Assembly (NCBI GenBank): GCA_903850425.1
Contig: CAINLR010000012.1
Span: 1 to 64,000, forward strand
Direction: 5' to 3'
DNA from: an uncultured Verrucomicrobia subdivision 3 bacterium
Lineage (GTDB): Bacteria; Verrucomicrobiota; Verrucomicrobiia; Limisphaerales; UBA11358
Length of the DNA: 64,000 nt
Position numbers and translations under genes: made by a program. Under the pieces are notes generated by a model. It searched no databases and had not been told where the DNA came from. It worked only from the letters and a program-made list of their open reading frames with translations. The first letter of the stretch is position 1; each line of letters opens with the position of its first letter. Below, one piece after another: positions 33,183 to 41,324 of the stretch.

Positions 33183-33287
33183 GGAGCGCGGCATTCATGC
33201 CGCTGCAACGAGCGCAGTGCGGAAGACTCTCAAACGATCAGACGCGTTGGATGCTCGAACGGTGCAGCGTCGGGAATGCCGCGCTCC
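33183..33287. repeat. Palindromic element at the DUF4175 split point
   Basis: Arms 33183-33207 and 33263-33287 match as reverse complements at 22 of 25 positions. The outer ends GGAGCGCGG / CCGCGCTCC are identical to those of the element at 30951-31018. A further GGAGCGCGG start occurs at 33073. The region between the two gene halves appears built from this repeat family. Confidence 0.7.
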
Positions 33288-33312
33288 CTTCGCGCCAACC
33301 GTGTGTCAGTCC

Positions 33313-35583
33313 ATGTTACGATTCTCGATGCTGCTCACGGTTCTACTTTTCGTTTCGCCATTGAACGCGCAAGTCGCGCAGGAAAACCAAGGTTCCTCAC
33401 GCCTGCCGGGCCGCGCTGCCGCTCCCGTGGCCCGCCCGCAAACCAACGCGCCGGCGGACTACGCATCCGACCTCACCGTGGTTCATGCTGCGCAGGTCCA
33501 GGCGTTAGCCCAGGCGCGCGAGCTGTTGGCGCAAGGTGAGAATGGGCGCGACCGGCCCGCCTTGGAAACGGCTATCAAAGAAATGGAGCGCGCGCAGGCG
33601 GCGCTCGACGACGCCAGAAAATCCCCCGAAAAATTGGCCGCCGCGCTCGCTGCCGAACAGGCGGCCTATCAGGAGCTGCGGAAAGTCATCCCGCGCGAAT
33701 TTAATATGACGCGATCAAAGAAGGGAAAGCCGGGTGCCAGCCAGAGCCAGTCGCAACAGCGGCAGATGGATCAGCTCGAAATGCCGAAAGAAGAGAATCG
33801 CTACGAAACCGAGCGGCAGGCGACGGCTCCGCCCAATGCGCAGCAACGCGAGCAGTTGCAGACGGCTGATCGGCTCAAGGAGCTGGCCCAGCGACAACAG
33901 GATGTGAACGAGCGTTTGCGCGAGTTGCAAAACTCATTGTCGGCCGCGCGCACCGAGCAGGACCGCGAGGAAATTCAGCGCCAGCTCAGACGCCTGCGCG
34001 ATGAGGAGCGGCAGATGCTCGCGAAGGTGGACGAGCTGCGCCAGGAACTCGAACAATCGCCCAACGCCAGTTCGCAGGCCGAGACCCGGAAGCAATTGGA
34101 GCAGGCACGCACAGACATGGAACGTGCGGCGCAGCAGCTGGCGCAGGATGCCGCTTCGCAGGCGCTCGCCGCCGGGACGCGCGCGCAGCAGACGATGCAA
34201 AATTTGCGGGAAGATTTGCGAAAGCAAACCGCCAGCCAGTTCACTGAGCAGATGCGGGATTTGCGAAATCAGGCGCGCGAACTGGCGCGACAGCAGGACG
34301 CAATCGCGAGCGGATTGGATGCGCTCAAGAACGGCGAACGCCAGGCTCTGGATAATTCAGCCGAGCGCCAGCAATTGGCCCAGCAAATGACGAAGCAGCA
34401 AGGCGCGTTGACGAATCTGCTCGCCGGAATGCGCAACGTGACCGAGCAGGCCGAAGCCACCGAGCCGCTGCTGTCGCAGAAACTTTATGACACCTTGCGC
34501 CGCGCCGATCAGGCGCGCACGGATAACCTGCTCGAAATGGGCAGGCAACTGGTGGATCGCGGGTTTCTGCCGCAGGCCGGCCAAGCCGAAAGTCTGGCCC
34601 GCACGAATATCAGCGAACTGCGCGCGGGCGTCGAGGCCGCCGCCGAAAGTGTGATGGGCAGCGAAGCTGATGCGCTGCGTTACGCACAGAACGAACTCAA
34701 CGATCTTGCCCGGCAAGTCGAACGCGAAATGGCCGGTGCCGGCACCAATGCCGCCGCGGCCGGCGCGGCCAGAAATTCCGGCGCGGGCGGCCTGTCGAAT
34801 CGGATCGCCCGCGCGGAAGGACAGTCGTCCGCTGGCAATGCGGCTGGTGGACAAGTCACAAATTTAGCGGCGCGGGCCAGCGGACGTTCCGGCGAAGGCG
34901 ATTCACAAACGGCAAGTGACAATTCACAATCCCAACCGCGCAACGGCGAAAACCCTGCGAACGCGGGACAAAATGGAACTCGCGGCCAGCAAGCGAATAG
35001 CCAAAGCAACAATGGCGAGCAGGTGCCCGGCGAAAATCCGCCGACCGGACAAGGCCAGGCGGCCACCGGCAATAATCCAGCCGCCGGCGAGCGCGCCGGG
35101 TCCGGTCAGCCGCAGTCGGCCGACAGTAATTCTCCCCGTCCGCCTGGCGATTCACCCGGTCTCAATGGCCCGGGGCAGGGCGGCGGTGATCGGTTGCGGC
35201 AATTGGCGGAACAGTTGGGAGCCGAGCGCCGGGGCGGCAATGGCGGGCCGATCACGGGAAATAATTATGTGAATTGGTCGGGCCGTCTGCGGAATGTGGA
35301 GCAGGTGTTGGAGCCGCAGGACTTGCGTAATCAACTCTCGACGGTGCGAGAAAGGGTCGCCTCGCTGCGCGCCGATTACCGCGAGCGCGGCCAGTTGCCG
35401 CCAAGCGACGTGGTGCGGAGTCAGATTCTCGCGCCCATGACGCAGGTTCGCGTCTGGTTGCAGCAGGAACTTTCCCGGCAGGAAAACACCGCTAGCCTCG
35501 TGCCGCTAGACCGCGATCCGGTGCCGGAAAATTACTCCGAACTCGTGCGGAAATATTACGAGAAACTGGGGAGCGCAAAGTGA
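33313..35583 (+). CDS. Coiled-coil, Gln/Ala-rich periplasmic protein (DUF4175-like C-terminal portion)
   Basis: 756 residues from the ATG at 33313, which begins a plausible signal peptide (MLRFSMLLTVLLFVSPLNAQ). A longer frame from 32983 reads through the palindromic repeat. Residues about 50-480 are long charged heptad-type coiled coil (QRQQDVNERLRELQNSLS and DEERQMLAKVDELRQELEQS). Residues 500-660 are low-complexity Gly/Asn/Ser/Gln. The last 90 residues form a folded helical end (NYVNWSGRLRNVEQVLE to the C-terminus). It probably continues the split DUF4175-like protein; whether the signal peptide is a new start acquired by insertion or the original is unclear. The stop overlaps the next start. 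Confidence 0.75.
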   Translation: MLRFSMLLTVLLFVSPLNAQVAQENQGSSRLPGRAAAPVARPQTNAPADYASDLTVVHAAQVQALAQARELLAQGENGRDRPALETAIKEMERAQAALDDARKSPEKLAAALAAEQAAYQELRKVIPREFNMTRSKKGKPGASQSQSQQRQMDQLEMPKEENRYETERQATAPPNAQQREQLQTADRLKELAQRQQDVNERLRELQNSLSAARTEQDREEIQRQLRRLRDEERQMLAKVDELRQELEQSPNASSQAETRKQLEQARTDMERAAQQLAQDAASQALAAGTRAQQTMQNLREDLRKQTASQFTEQMRDLRNQARELARQQDAIASGLDALKNGERQALDNSAERQQLAQQMTKQQGALTNLLAGMRNVTEQAEATEPLLSQKLYDTLRRADQARTDNLLEMGRQLVDRGFLPQAGQAESLARTNISELRAGVEAAAESVMGSEADALRYAQNELNDLARQVEREMAGAGTNAAAAGAARNSGAGGLSNRIARAEGQSSAGNAAGGQVTNLAARASGRSGEGDSQTASDNSQSQPRNGENPANAGQNGTRGQQANSQSNNGEQVPGENPPTGQGQAATGNNPAAGERAGSGQPQSADSNSPRPPGDSPGLNGPGQGGGDRLRQLAEQLGAERRGGNGGPITGNNYVNWSGRLRNVEQVLEPQDLRNQLSTVRERVASLRADYRERGQLPPSDVVRSQILAPMTQVRVWLQQELSRQENTASLVPLDRDPVPENYSELVRKYYEKLGSAK
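34902..34936. repeat. Five degenerate heptamers in the coiled-coil protein gene
   Basis: Units TTCACAA, ACGGCAA, GTGACAA, TTCACAA, TCCCAAC. They lie in the low-complexity part of the protein. Confidence 0.45.
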
Positions 35584-38030
35584 TGGTCCGTGCGACGATC
35601 ATTTTTTCTGGCAAAGGCTGGCTGCTTCCCGCGCTTGGCGCGGGCGTGGCGTTGGCGGCGGCGCTGATTTGGGCGGGGCACCGCAGCGCGACCACAGGTT
35701 GGGTCCGGATGGGCTGCGGACTATTAAAGCTCACCGGTATTTTAATGCTGGTGCTGGCGCTTTTGGAACCGTTGTGGGTTGGCCAACGCGCGCAACCGGG
35801 CGCCAATTTTTTCGCGCTGATCGCCGACAACAGCCAGAGCTTGCTGGTAAAGGATGTGGGCGAATCTCAATCGCGCGGCGAACTATTGCGCTCCACGCTC
35901 ACCGGCGATTCACACGGCTGGCAGTCGGCGCTGGAAGAGAATTTCCAACTGCGCCGTTACACGTTTGCTTCACAGCTGCAAAACACGCGGGACTTTGGCG
36001 AATTGAAATTTGATGGTCGCGCGTCGTCCCTTGGGAACGCCGTGCGAACCGCGACGGAGCGTTGGCGCGGTCAACCGGTCGCCGGCGTGCTTCTGTTCAC
36101 CGATGGTAATGCCACGGATGTCAGCGCAGAATTGCCGGCGTTCGACGGTGCGCCGCCCATTTATCCGGTGCTCCTCGGCAAGGATGATGACATCACAGAC
36201 CTGTCCTTGAAAAAAGTGGGCGTGAGCCAGACGGCGTTTGAGGACGCGCCCGTGACCATCCAGGCCGAGGTTGCCGCGAGCGGATTTGCCGGTGCCGAGA
36301 TCGTGGCGCGATTGACGGAAGTGGCGATGAGTCATTCCAAGGTTGGGACTAATGGGACGGATACGGCGAATTTCCAGATTGCCAGCCCATCAAACGCGGT
36401 GGTTCAACTCACGCAACGCGCGCCGGCCAACGAGGCGAGTTTGAATTTTCGTTTTCAAATCCAGCCAGACAAACCCGGTATTCACTTTTATGAACTGGAG
36501 ACGCGCACGCGGAGTGAGCTGGAGAATTCCAACGCCCCATCGCGGGAAGCGACGCTGGTCAACAACCGCCAGATGATCGTGGTGGATCGCGGCCAGGAAC
36601 CGTTCCGGGTGTTGTATGTTAGCGGCCGGCCCAACTGGGAATTCAAGTTTCTCAACCGCGCGATTCAAGAAGATCCGCAGGTGCAGATGGTATCGCTCAT
36701 CCGCGTCGCCCGCCGGGAACCGAAGTTTGAATTCAAAGGTCGGGCGGGCGAGGAGAGTAATCCGCTGTTTCGCGGGTTCGGCCGCAAAGGCGAGGAAGAC
36801 GCGCGCTACGATCAACCAGTGCTGATCCGCTTGAACACGAAAGATGAATTTGAACTGCGCGGAGGCTTCCCAAAAACGGCGGAGGAATTGTTCAAATACG
36901 ACGCCATCATTGTCGGCGATGTGGAAGCGGAATTTTTTACGCACGATCAAATGGCGCTGGTGCAACGGTTCGTTGCTGAACGCGGCGGCGGCTTGCTGAT
37001 GCTGGGCGGCGCCGAGTCGTTTCGCGAAGGGAATTATGCGGGCACGGTGATCGCCTCGCTGCTGCCGGTTTATCTGGACCGGGCGGCGGAGGCGAAGTTG
37101 CCGGCGGAGTTGAAACTGACCCTCACGCGGGAAGGCTGGCTGCAACCGTGGACGCGATTGCGCGCGACGGAAGCGGAGGAGAAGATCCGGCTCGATGTCA
37201 TGCCGGCGTTTGAAGTGTTCAATCGGGTCAGTGACATCAAGCCCGGCGCGAGTGTGCTGGCGACGGTGTCGGATGCTGCGGATAAAACCTACCCGGCGCT
37301 CGTCGTGCAGCGATTCGGGTTGGGACGCTCGGCGGCGCTGATGGTCGGCGATTCATGGCGCTGGGGAATGCGGGATGAAGCAACACAAAAGGATTTGGGA
37401 AAAAGCTGGCGTCAACTGGTGCGCTGGCTGGTGTCGGATGTGCCGCCGCGCATCACGGTTTCCGCTGAGGCGGAGGGCAATCCCGCCGAGGTCCGACTGG
37501 TCGTCAAAGCGCGCGATCCCGAGTTCAAGCCGCTGGATAACGCGACGGTTCGATTGACCGTTCGTCCGGTGCGATTGATGTCGCCGCAAAGTGAAAAATC
37601 CACGAACCATCTGGCGGGACCAGATTTTGTGCAACTCACAGCGGAACCCTCTGCCGGAATTCCGGGAACGTATGCGGCGACCTACTTGGCGCGCGAAGCA
37701 GGTGCCTATTCCGTCGAGGCGGTGGTCACGCAATCTGACGGCAAAGTGGCTGGACGAGTAGCAGCAGGCTGGACGTCCGATCCGGCGGCGGCGGAATTTC
37801 GTTCGCTGAAACCGAATCGCGCGTTGCTGGAAGCGATGGCCAAACGCACTGGCGGCGAAGTGGTGGCGCTGGCGGATTTGGAGAAATTTGTCCGCCGCCT
37901 GCCGGAGCGTCGGGCGCCCGTCATGGAAACGTGGACCGATCCGCTGTGGCATAAGCCGGGGGTGTTTCTACTGGTGTTGGCGTGCTTTGTGGCGGAGTGG
38001 GGAATTCGAAGATGGAAAGGAATGCCGTGA
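35580..38030 (+). CDS. Large membrane protein with VWA-like and glutamine-amidotransferase-like domains
   Basis: 816 residues; GTG at 35580 or ATG at 35583. Two N-terminal membrane helices (about 13-33 and 48-65) and one near the C-terminus (about 790-808). Residues about 78-210 resemble a VWA fold (ALIADNSQSL, VAGVLLFTDGNATDV), with the MIDAS DxSxS as DNSQS. Residues about 335-500 match the amidotransferase-like domain found in these cluster proteins (FRVLYVSGRPNWEFKFL, DAIIVGDVEAEFF, GGGLLMLGGAESF) without an evident catalytic Cys. The C-terminal periplasmic part is beta-rich. It belongs to the MoxR module by overlap with the previous gene; function unknown. Confidence 0.85.
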   Translation: MMVRATIIFSGKGWLLPALGAGVALAAALIWAGHRSATTGWVRMGCGLLKLTGILMLVLALLEPLWVGQRAQPGANFFALIADNSQSLLVKDVGESQSRGELLRSTLTGDSHGWQSALEENFQLRRYTFASQLQNTRDFGELKFDGRASSLGNAVRTATERWRGQPVAGVLLFTDGNATDVSAELPAFDGAPPIYPVLLGKDDDITDLSLKKVGVSQTAFEDAPVTIQAEVAASGFAGAEIVARLTEVAMSHSKVGTNGTDTANFQIASPSNAVVQLTQRAPANEASLNFRFQIQPDKPGIHFYELETRTRSELENSNAPSREATLVNNRQMIVVDRGQEPFRVLYVSGRPNWEFKFLNRAIQEDPQVQMVSLIRVARREPKFEFKGRAGEESNPLFRGFGRKGEEDARYDQPVLIRLNTKDEFELRGGFPKTAEELFKYDAIIVGDVEAEFFTHDQMALVQRFVAERGGGLLMLGGAESFREGNYAGTVIASLLPVYLDRAAEAKLPAELKLTLTREGWLQPWTRLRATEAEEKIRLDVMPAFEVFNRVSDIKPGASVLATVSDAADKTYPALVVQRFGLGRSAALMVGDSWRWGMRDEATQKDLGKSWRQLVRWLVSDVPPRITVSAEAEGNPAEVRLVVKARDPEFKPLDNATVRLTVRPVRLMSPQSEKSTNHLAGPDFVQLTAEPSAGIPGTYAATYLAREAGAYSVEAVVTQSDGKVAGRVAAGWTSDPAAAEFRSLKPNRALLEAMAKRTGGEVVALADLEKFVRRLPERRAPVMETWTDPLWHKPGVFLLVLACFVAEWGIRRWKGMP

Positions 38031-38042
38031 AAGTGACAAGGG

Positions 38043-38139
38043 AACATCTAACAACCAACAACCAACATCCAACATCCGATTTTGTTGGCGAGCGTCGAAG
38101 CACTGGATGTTCGATGTTGGTTGTTGGTTGTTTGTTGTT
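38043..38139. repeat. Facing heptamer arrays at the start of the C13-like gene
   Basis: Five AACAxCx heptamers (38043-38077; AACATCT, AACAACC twice, AACATCC twice) face five units on the right (38105-38139; GGATGTT, CGATGTT, GGTTGTT twice, TGTTGTT). The core is 27 bases. The right array encodes much of the signal peptide of the downstream gene. Confidence 0.75.
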
Positions 38140-39076
38140 GTTGTTAATTTTTTTATTTCCGCATTCATCACCCGCCCAGACCAACGAACAACGCACGCTT
38201 GTCTTGGTCATTGGTGCGGCGGGGGAGGCAGAATATGGCAAACAGTTTTCCGCTTGGGCGGATTTGTGGAAGCAGGCGGCGGCGAAAGGCGGACTGCAAA
38301 CTATCATCATCGGCGTGGACACCAACCAGCCCGAAAATGATTTGCCGCGATTGCTCACCGTATTGACGAATGAAGTGGCAAAACCCGATGGAGAATTATG
38401 GCTGGTGTTGATCGGCCACGGAACCTTTGACGGACGTTCGGCAAAATTCAATTTGCGCGGCCCGGATATTTCGGCGGAGGACCTGGCGTCCGTTTTGAAG
38501 CCGTGCAAACGGCCGCTGACGGTGATTGATTGCGCCTCCGCGAGTGGCCCATTCATCAACGCCCTGTCCGCGCCGGGGCGGGTCATTGTCACCGCAACCC
38601 GCAGTGGTAATGAACTTAATGTGACGCGATTTGGCGGGTATCTCGCGAAGGCCATTGCCGATCCGGCGGCAGACTTGGATAAAGATGGCCAGACGTCATT
38701 GCTGGAAGCGTATCTTTTCGCGTCGCGGCAGGTGGAACAGTTTTACAAGGAAGCCGGCCGCCTCGCGACCGAGCACGCCTTGCTGGATGACAACGGCGAC
38801 GGACTCGCGACGCCCGCCGACTGGTTTCGCGGCGTGCGCGCCGTCAAGACTGCGGCCAACGGCAAGTCCGTGGACGGCGTGCGCGCGCATCAATTGCATC
38901 TGGTGCGCGGTGACGTGGAACAGGGACTATCGCCGGCAGTTCGCGCGCGCCGTGATGAATTGGAGAAACGACTAAGTGACCTGCGCGCGCACAAAGCCAG
39001 CCTGAAGGAAGATGATTTTTACAACCAACTGGAAAGCATTCTAATTGAAATTGCCAGACTCTACGAAAAAATCTAA
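38114..39076 (+). CDS. C13/caspase-like putative cysteine peptidase, secreted
   Basis: 320 residues from the ATG at 38114; in-frame starts at 38012 and 37982 read through the heptamer arrays and are less likely. The signal peptide MLVVGCLLLLLIFLF ends near SSPAQT. The clan CD pattern is visible: LWLVLIGHGTFDG with His H102, and LTVIDCASASG with Cys C140, each after a hydrophobic beta strand. The DKDGQTSLLEAYLFA segment and acidic DDNGDGLATPAD look like Ca-binding EF-hand-like loops. The C-terminus is a helical region (LEKRLSDLRAHKASL). It follows the membrane protein gene with overlap in the longest frame and seems to be part of the MoxR cluster. The catalytic role is inferred from the His/Cys pair only. 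Confidence 0.78.
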   Translation: MLVVGCLLLLLIFLFPHSSPAQTNEQRTLVLVIGAAGEAEYGKQFSAWADLWKQAAAKGGLQTIIIGVDTNQPENDLPRLLTVLTNEVAKPDGELWLVLIGHGTFDGRSAKFNLRGPDISAEDLASVLKPCKRPLTVIDCASASGPFINALSAPGRVIVTATRSGNELNVTRFGGYLAKAIADPAADLDKDGQTSLLEAYLFASRQVEQFYKEAGRLATEHALLDDNGDGLATPADWFRGVRAVKTAANGKSVDGVRAHQLHLVRGDVEQGLSPAVRARRDELEKRLSDLRAHKASLKEDDFYNQLESILIEIARLYEKI

Positions 39077-39309
39077 GCCGTAACCATACCTTGGCGTCAA
39101 CCGTCCATTGCCTCGTTACGGTTTGGTCTGGGGGGCCAGCAGCGCCGGACCAGAAGCAGTTGCCGACGTGCCAATTCGTGAAAATAGCTTGCCGAATGCC
39201 GCCCAAATCAGCAAACATCCGCGGCAGTGAAAACAACGAGAATTATGGTTCAAGGCCGTGGCTTGGAGCTGGTTTTCGGTGCTCCTTCATACATTTTTAC
39301 ACGCTCAAA

Positions 39310-39663
39310 ATGAAAATTAACTTTCTGTGGATGACGCTGCTGACGGCCGCGCTGGCCGCCGGTTGCGCCTCGAAGAAACATGGGACTTCTGTGGTGCAAC
39401 CCGCGCAAATGGTGTCCACCGCCATTGTCACGCCGGACGTATCGCTCACCGCCAAGGTGATTTCAGTCAATGCGGTCGGGCGCTTTGTCGTGCTGAATTT
39501 TCCGGCGGGCCAGTTGCCAAAATTGCAATCCACGGTGTTTCTCTATCGCGCGGGCTTGAAAGTGGCCGAGATCAAAATCACCGGGCCGCAGGATGGCAAC
39601 AATACCGTCGGCGACGTGATTTCGGGCGAAGCCAATGCGGGGGACAACGTCCGCGACCAGTGA
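39310..39663 (+). CDS. Small lipoprotein
   Basis: 117 residues from the ATG at 39310 (MKINFLWMTLLTAALAAGC). The lipobox LAAGC predicts lipidation at Cys19. The mature part is a short, largely beta-stranded domain (TAKVISVNAVGRFVVLNFPA, TVFLYRAGLKVAEIKIT), ending in EANAGDNVRDQ. The strand pattern resembles small secreted beta barrels in which a value such as a FlgT-like or SH3-like fold is repeated, but I cannot name the family. It is on the same strand as the upstream cluster, 233 bases after it, and may be a separate unit. A heptamer array begins inside its stop codon. Confidence 0.75.
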   Translation: MKINFLWMTLLTAALAAGCASKKHGTSVVQPAQMVSTAIVTPDVSLTAKVISVNAVGRFVVLNFPAGQLPKLQSTVFLYRAGLKVAEIKITGPQDGNNTVGDVISGEANAGDNVRDQ

Positions 39664-39689
39664 CCGGTAATCAGTAATCAGTGATCAGT
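39662..39689. repeat. Heptamer array after the lipoprotein gene
   Basis: GACCGGT, AATCAGT, AATCAGT, GATCAGT: four units of seven bases beginning in the stop codon and reaching the 3' end of the convergent gene at 39685. Confidence 0.65.
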
Positions 39690-40008
39690 GGCTGGGCGGA
39701 AGTTTTTCCACGAGCGGCTTGACGGTCTTGGGCAGCGCTTCTTTGCGGTAGGGCGAGTGCAGGTTGAAGTAGATGCCACAGAGCGGCTGCAGTTCGTCGC
39801 TCTGGCTCAAGATGACCGTAATCTCCTTGTCCAACGCGATGCCGTGCCGCATCCCCGCCGCGCGCTGGTCGTAGGCTTTGATGGCCTTTTGCAGCAGCGA
39901 ACTCAACACGGCGGCAAATTCATCGGGCGTCTTTTGCAGACAGATGACGTAGCGGTCGTAGTTCTTTACGGCCTCATCAATCTCGCGCTTGAAGGTGTCC
40001 ACGGTCAT
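39685..40008 (-). CDS. Small hypothetical protein
   Basis: 107 residues, starting MTVDTFKREIDEAVKNYDRY. Hydrophilic and mostly helical, with no signal peptide or membrane segment. The segment LCGIYFNLHSPYRKE looks like a conserved surface. Composition and codon use are ordinary, and the frame is not a shadow of another gene. No family recognised. It is convergent with the lipoprotein gene and shares its 3' end with the heptamer array. It lies downstream of yggS on the same strand but its start is 40 bases upstream of the yggS stop side, so co-transcription from yggS is possible. Confidence 0.65.
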   Translation of the reverse strand: MTVDTFKREIDEAVKNYDRYVICLQKTPDEFAAVLSSLLQKAIKAYDQRAAGMRHGIALDKEITVILSQSDELQPLCGIYFNLHSPYRKEALPKTVKPLVEKLPPSH

Positions 40009-40048
40009 AGTTCCAGTTTAAATCATATCGGCCAAATTTAAAAATCAT

Positions 40049-40756
40049 TTACTCCGTTTCGGTGCGCCGCAGACTGCTGACCCGTTCGCCAAACAGCGCG
40101 GTGCCGACCCGCACGATGGTCGCGCCTTCCTCGATGGCCACCTCGAAATCGCCGCTCATGCCCATGCTCAAATGGGGCAGGGGCACGCCCAGAATATTTT
40201 CGCACTGGAGTTTCAACTCGCGCAAGCGTCGGAAGTAGGGCCGTGATTTTTCCGCGAACGGGCTGAACGGCGGAATGGCCATCAGCCCGTGAACTGCGAT
40301 CCGGGGGAGTGCGGTCAGCCTTGGCAATTCCGCCAATAATTTTTCCGGCGCGTAACCAAACTTGCTGGCTTCGCCGGCGACATTCACTTCGAGCAGCAAC
40401 GGCACGGTCTTCGCCGCTGGTTCCGCGCGCCGATTGATTTCCTGCGCAATGGCGAGGCTGTCCACGCCTTGAATCAGTTCAAACAACTCCACCGCCTCGC
40501 GGACTTTGTTCGACTGCAAATGGCCGATGAAGTGCCAGCGGGCCTGGCCGGGGCTTAATGGAATTTTCGCCTTGGCCTCCTGGATTTTATTTTCGCCGAA
40601 GAAAACCTGGCCGGCCGCCACCGCCGCGCGGATCGCATCCGGCGGATGCGACTTGGAAACTGCCAGCAACATTACGGAGTCTTCGGCGCGCCCCACCCGG
40701 GTGCAGGCCGCGGCGATGCGTGCCTGGATCGAAATCAAATTATCGGCAAATTCCAT
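40049..40756 (-). CDS. yggS: YggS-family PLP-binding protein (PLP homeostasis)
   Basis: 235 residues from the ATG at 40756 (MEFADNLISIQARIAAAC); the longer open frame upstream to 41140 crosses the F5/8C fragment and is not coding. YggS/PLPBP proteins bind pyridoxal 5'-phosphate and keep its level balanced, with no known catalytic turnover. The PLP Lys is in LLAVSKSHPPDAI. GENKIQEA (usually GENYVQE), WHFIGHLQSNKVR, VNVAGEASKFG, MAIPPF and LSMGMSGDFEVAIEEGAT are all present, ending with the GTALFG motif. Length matches the family. Confidence 0.95.
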   Translation of the reverse strand: MEFADNLISIQARIAAACTRVGRAEDSVMLLAVSKSHPPDAIRAAVAAGQVFFGENKIQEAKAKIPLSPGQARWHFIGHLQSNKVREAVELFELIQGVDSLAIAQEINRRAEPAAKTVPLLLEVNVAGEASKFGYAPEKLLAELPRLTALPRIAVHGLMAIPPFSPFAEKSRPYFRRLRELKLQCENILGVPLPHLSMGMSGDFEVAIEEGATIVRVGTALFGERVSSLRRTETE

Positions 40757-40846
40757 GTCGGCAAAATTAACCACAAACGAACCCAGAAACAAAGTTTCAA
40801 AAGCTGGCGGGGGCTGACGGCCCTGGAGATTGCCCCGTTGGCATAA

Positions 40847-41239
40847 AGTCCCGGCATCAAAGCCAGTGCCTCGAATGTGTTTCAACAGGAGGAAACGGAA
40901 TACGGCGCGGCGCAGGCGTTTGACAATGACACGCAAACACGCTGGGCAACGGACGGTGGAACTAAGCAGGCGTGGATCGCCGCCGACCTTGGCAAGGCGC
41001 TGACGATTGAAGGCGTGCGCATCCACGAGGCCGCGCCTTACGCTGGCCGCGTCACGAAGTTTGATTTTCAATATCGCGAAGGCAGTGAGTGGAAAACCAT
41101 TTTCAGCGGCACCCAACTTGGCGACCGGTTTCAAAAGCATTTTACGCCCGTGAAAGCGTCGGCATTTCGCCTGAATATTCTTGATGCCAGCGAAGGACCG
41201 ACGATTGCGGAAATAGAGCTGGTGGTAACGAAGCCCTGA
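40847..41239 (+). pseudogene. Orphan F5/8 type C (discoidin) domain fragment
   Basis: An in-frame stop at 40844-40846 is followed by SPGIKASASNVFQQEETEYG and then AAQAFDNDTQTRWATD, the start of an F5/8C carbohydrate-binding domain, which runs intact to KASAFRLNIL and EIELVVTKP. These domains are normally the C-terminal part of secreted glycosidases such as alpha-L-fucosidases. No catalytic domain or signal peptide precedes it and there is no ATG at a sensible place (the first candidate is GTG at 40877). It is best read as the 3' end of a gene whose 5' part was lost when the junction beside yggS formed. Confidence 0.65.
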
Positions 41240-41324
41240 AGCACCTTGGTTTCATCGGCTTGGCTGCGCCTGTTGGCAGCCCCGAAGCAGGCGATGGATC
41301 GCCGGTTCAGCGCTCGTAAGTTCG

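Noticed and set aside
39091-39309. N-terminal extension of the lipoprotein frame
   Set aside because: The ATG at 39310 begins a clear lipoprotein signal; the upstream residues would block it.
40757-41140. N-terminal extension of yggS
   Set aside because: The extra residues are antisense to the F5/8C fragment, and YggS proteins start near MEFADNL.
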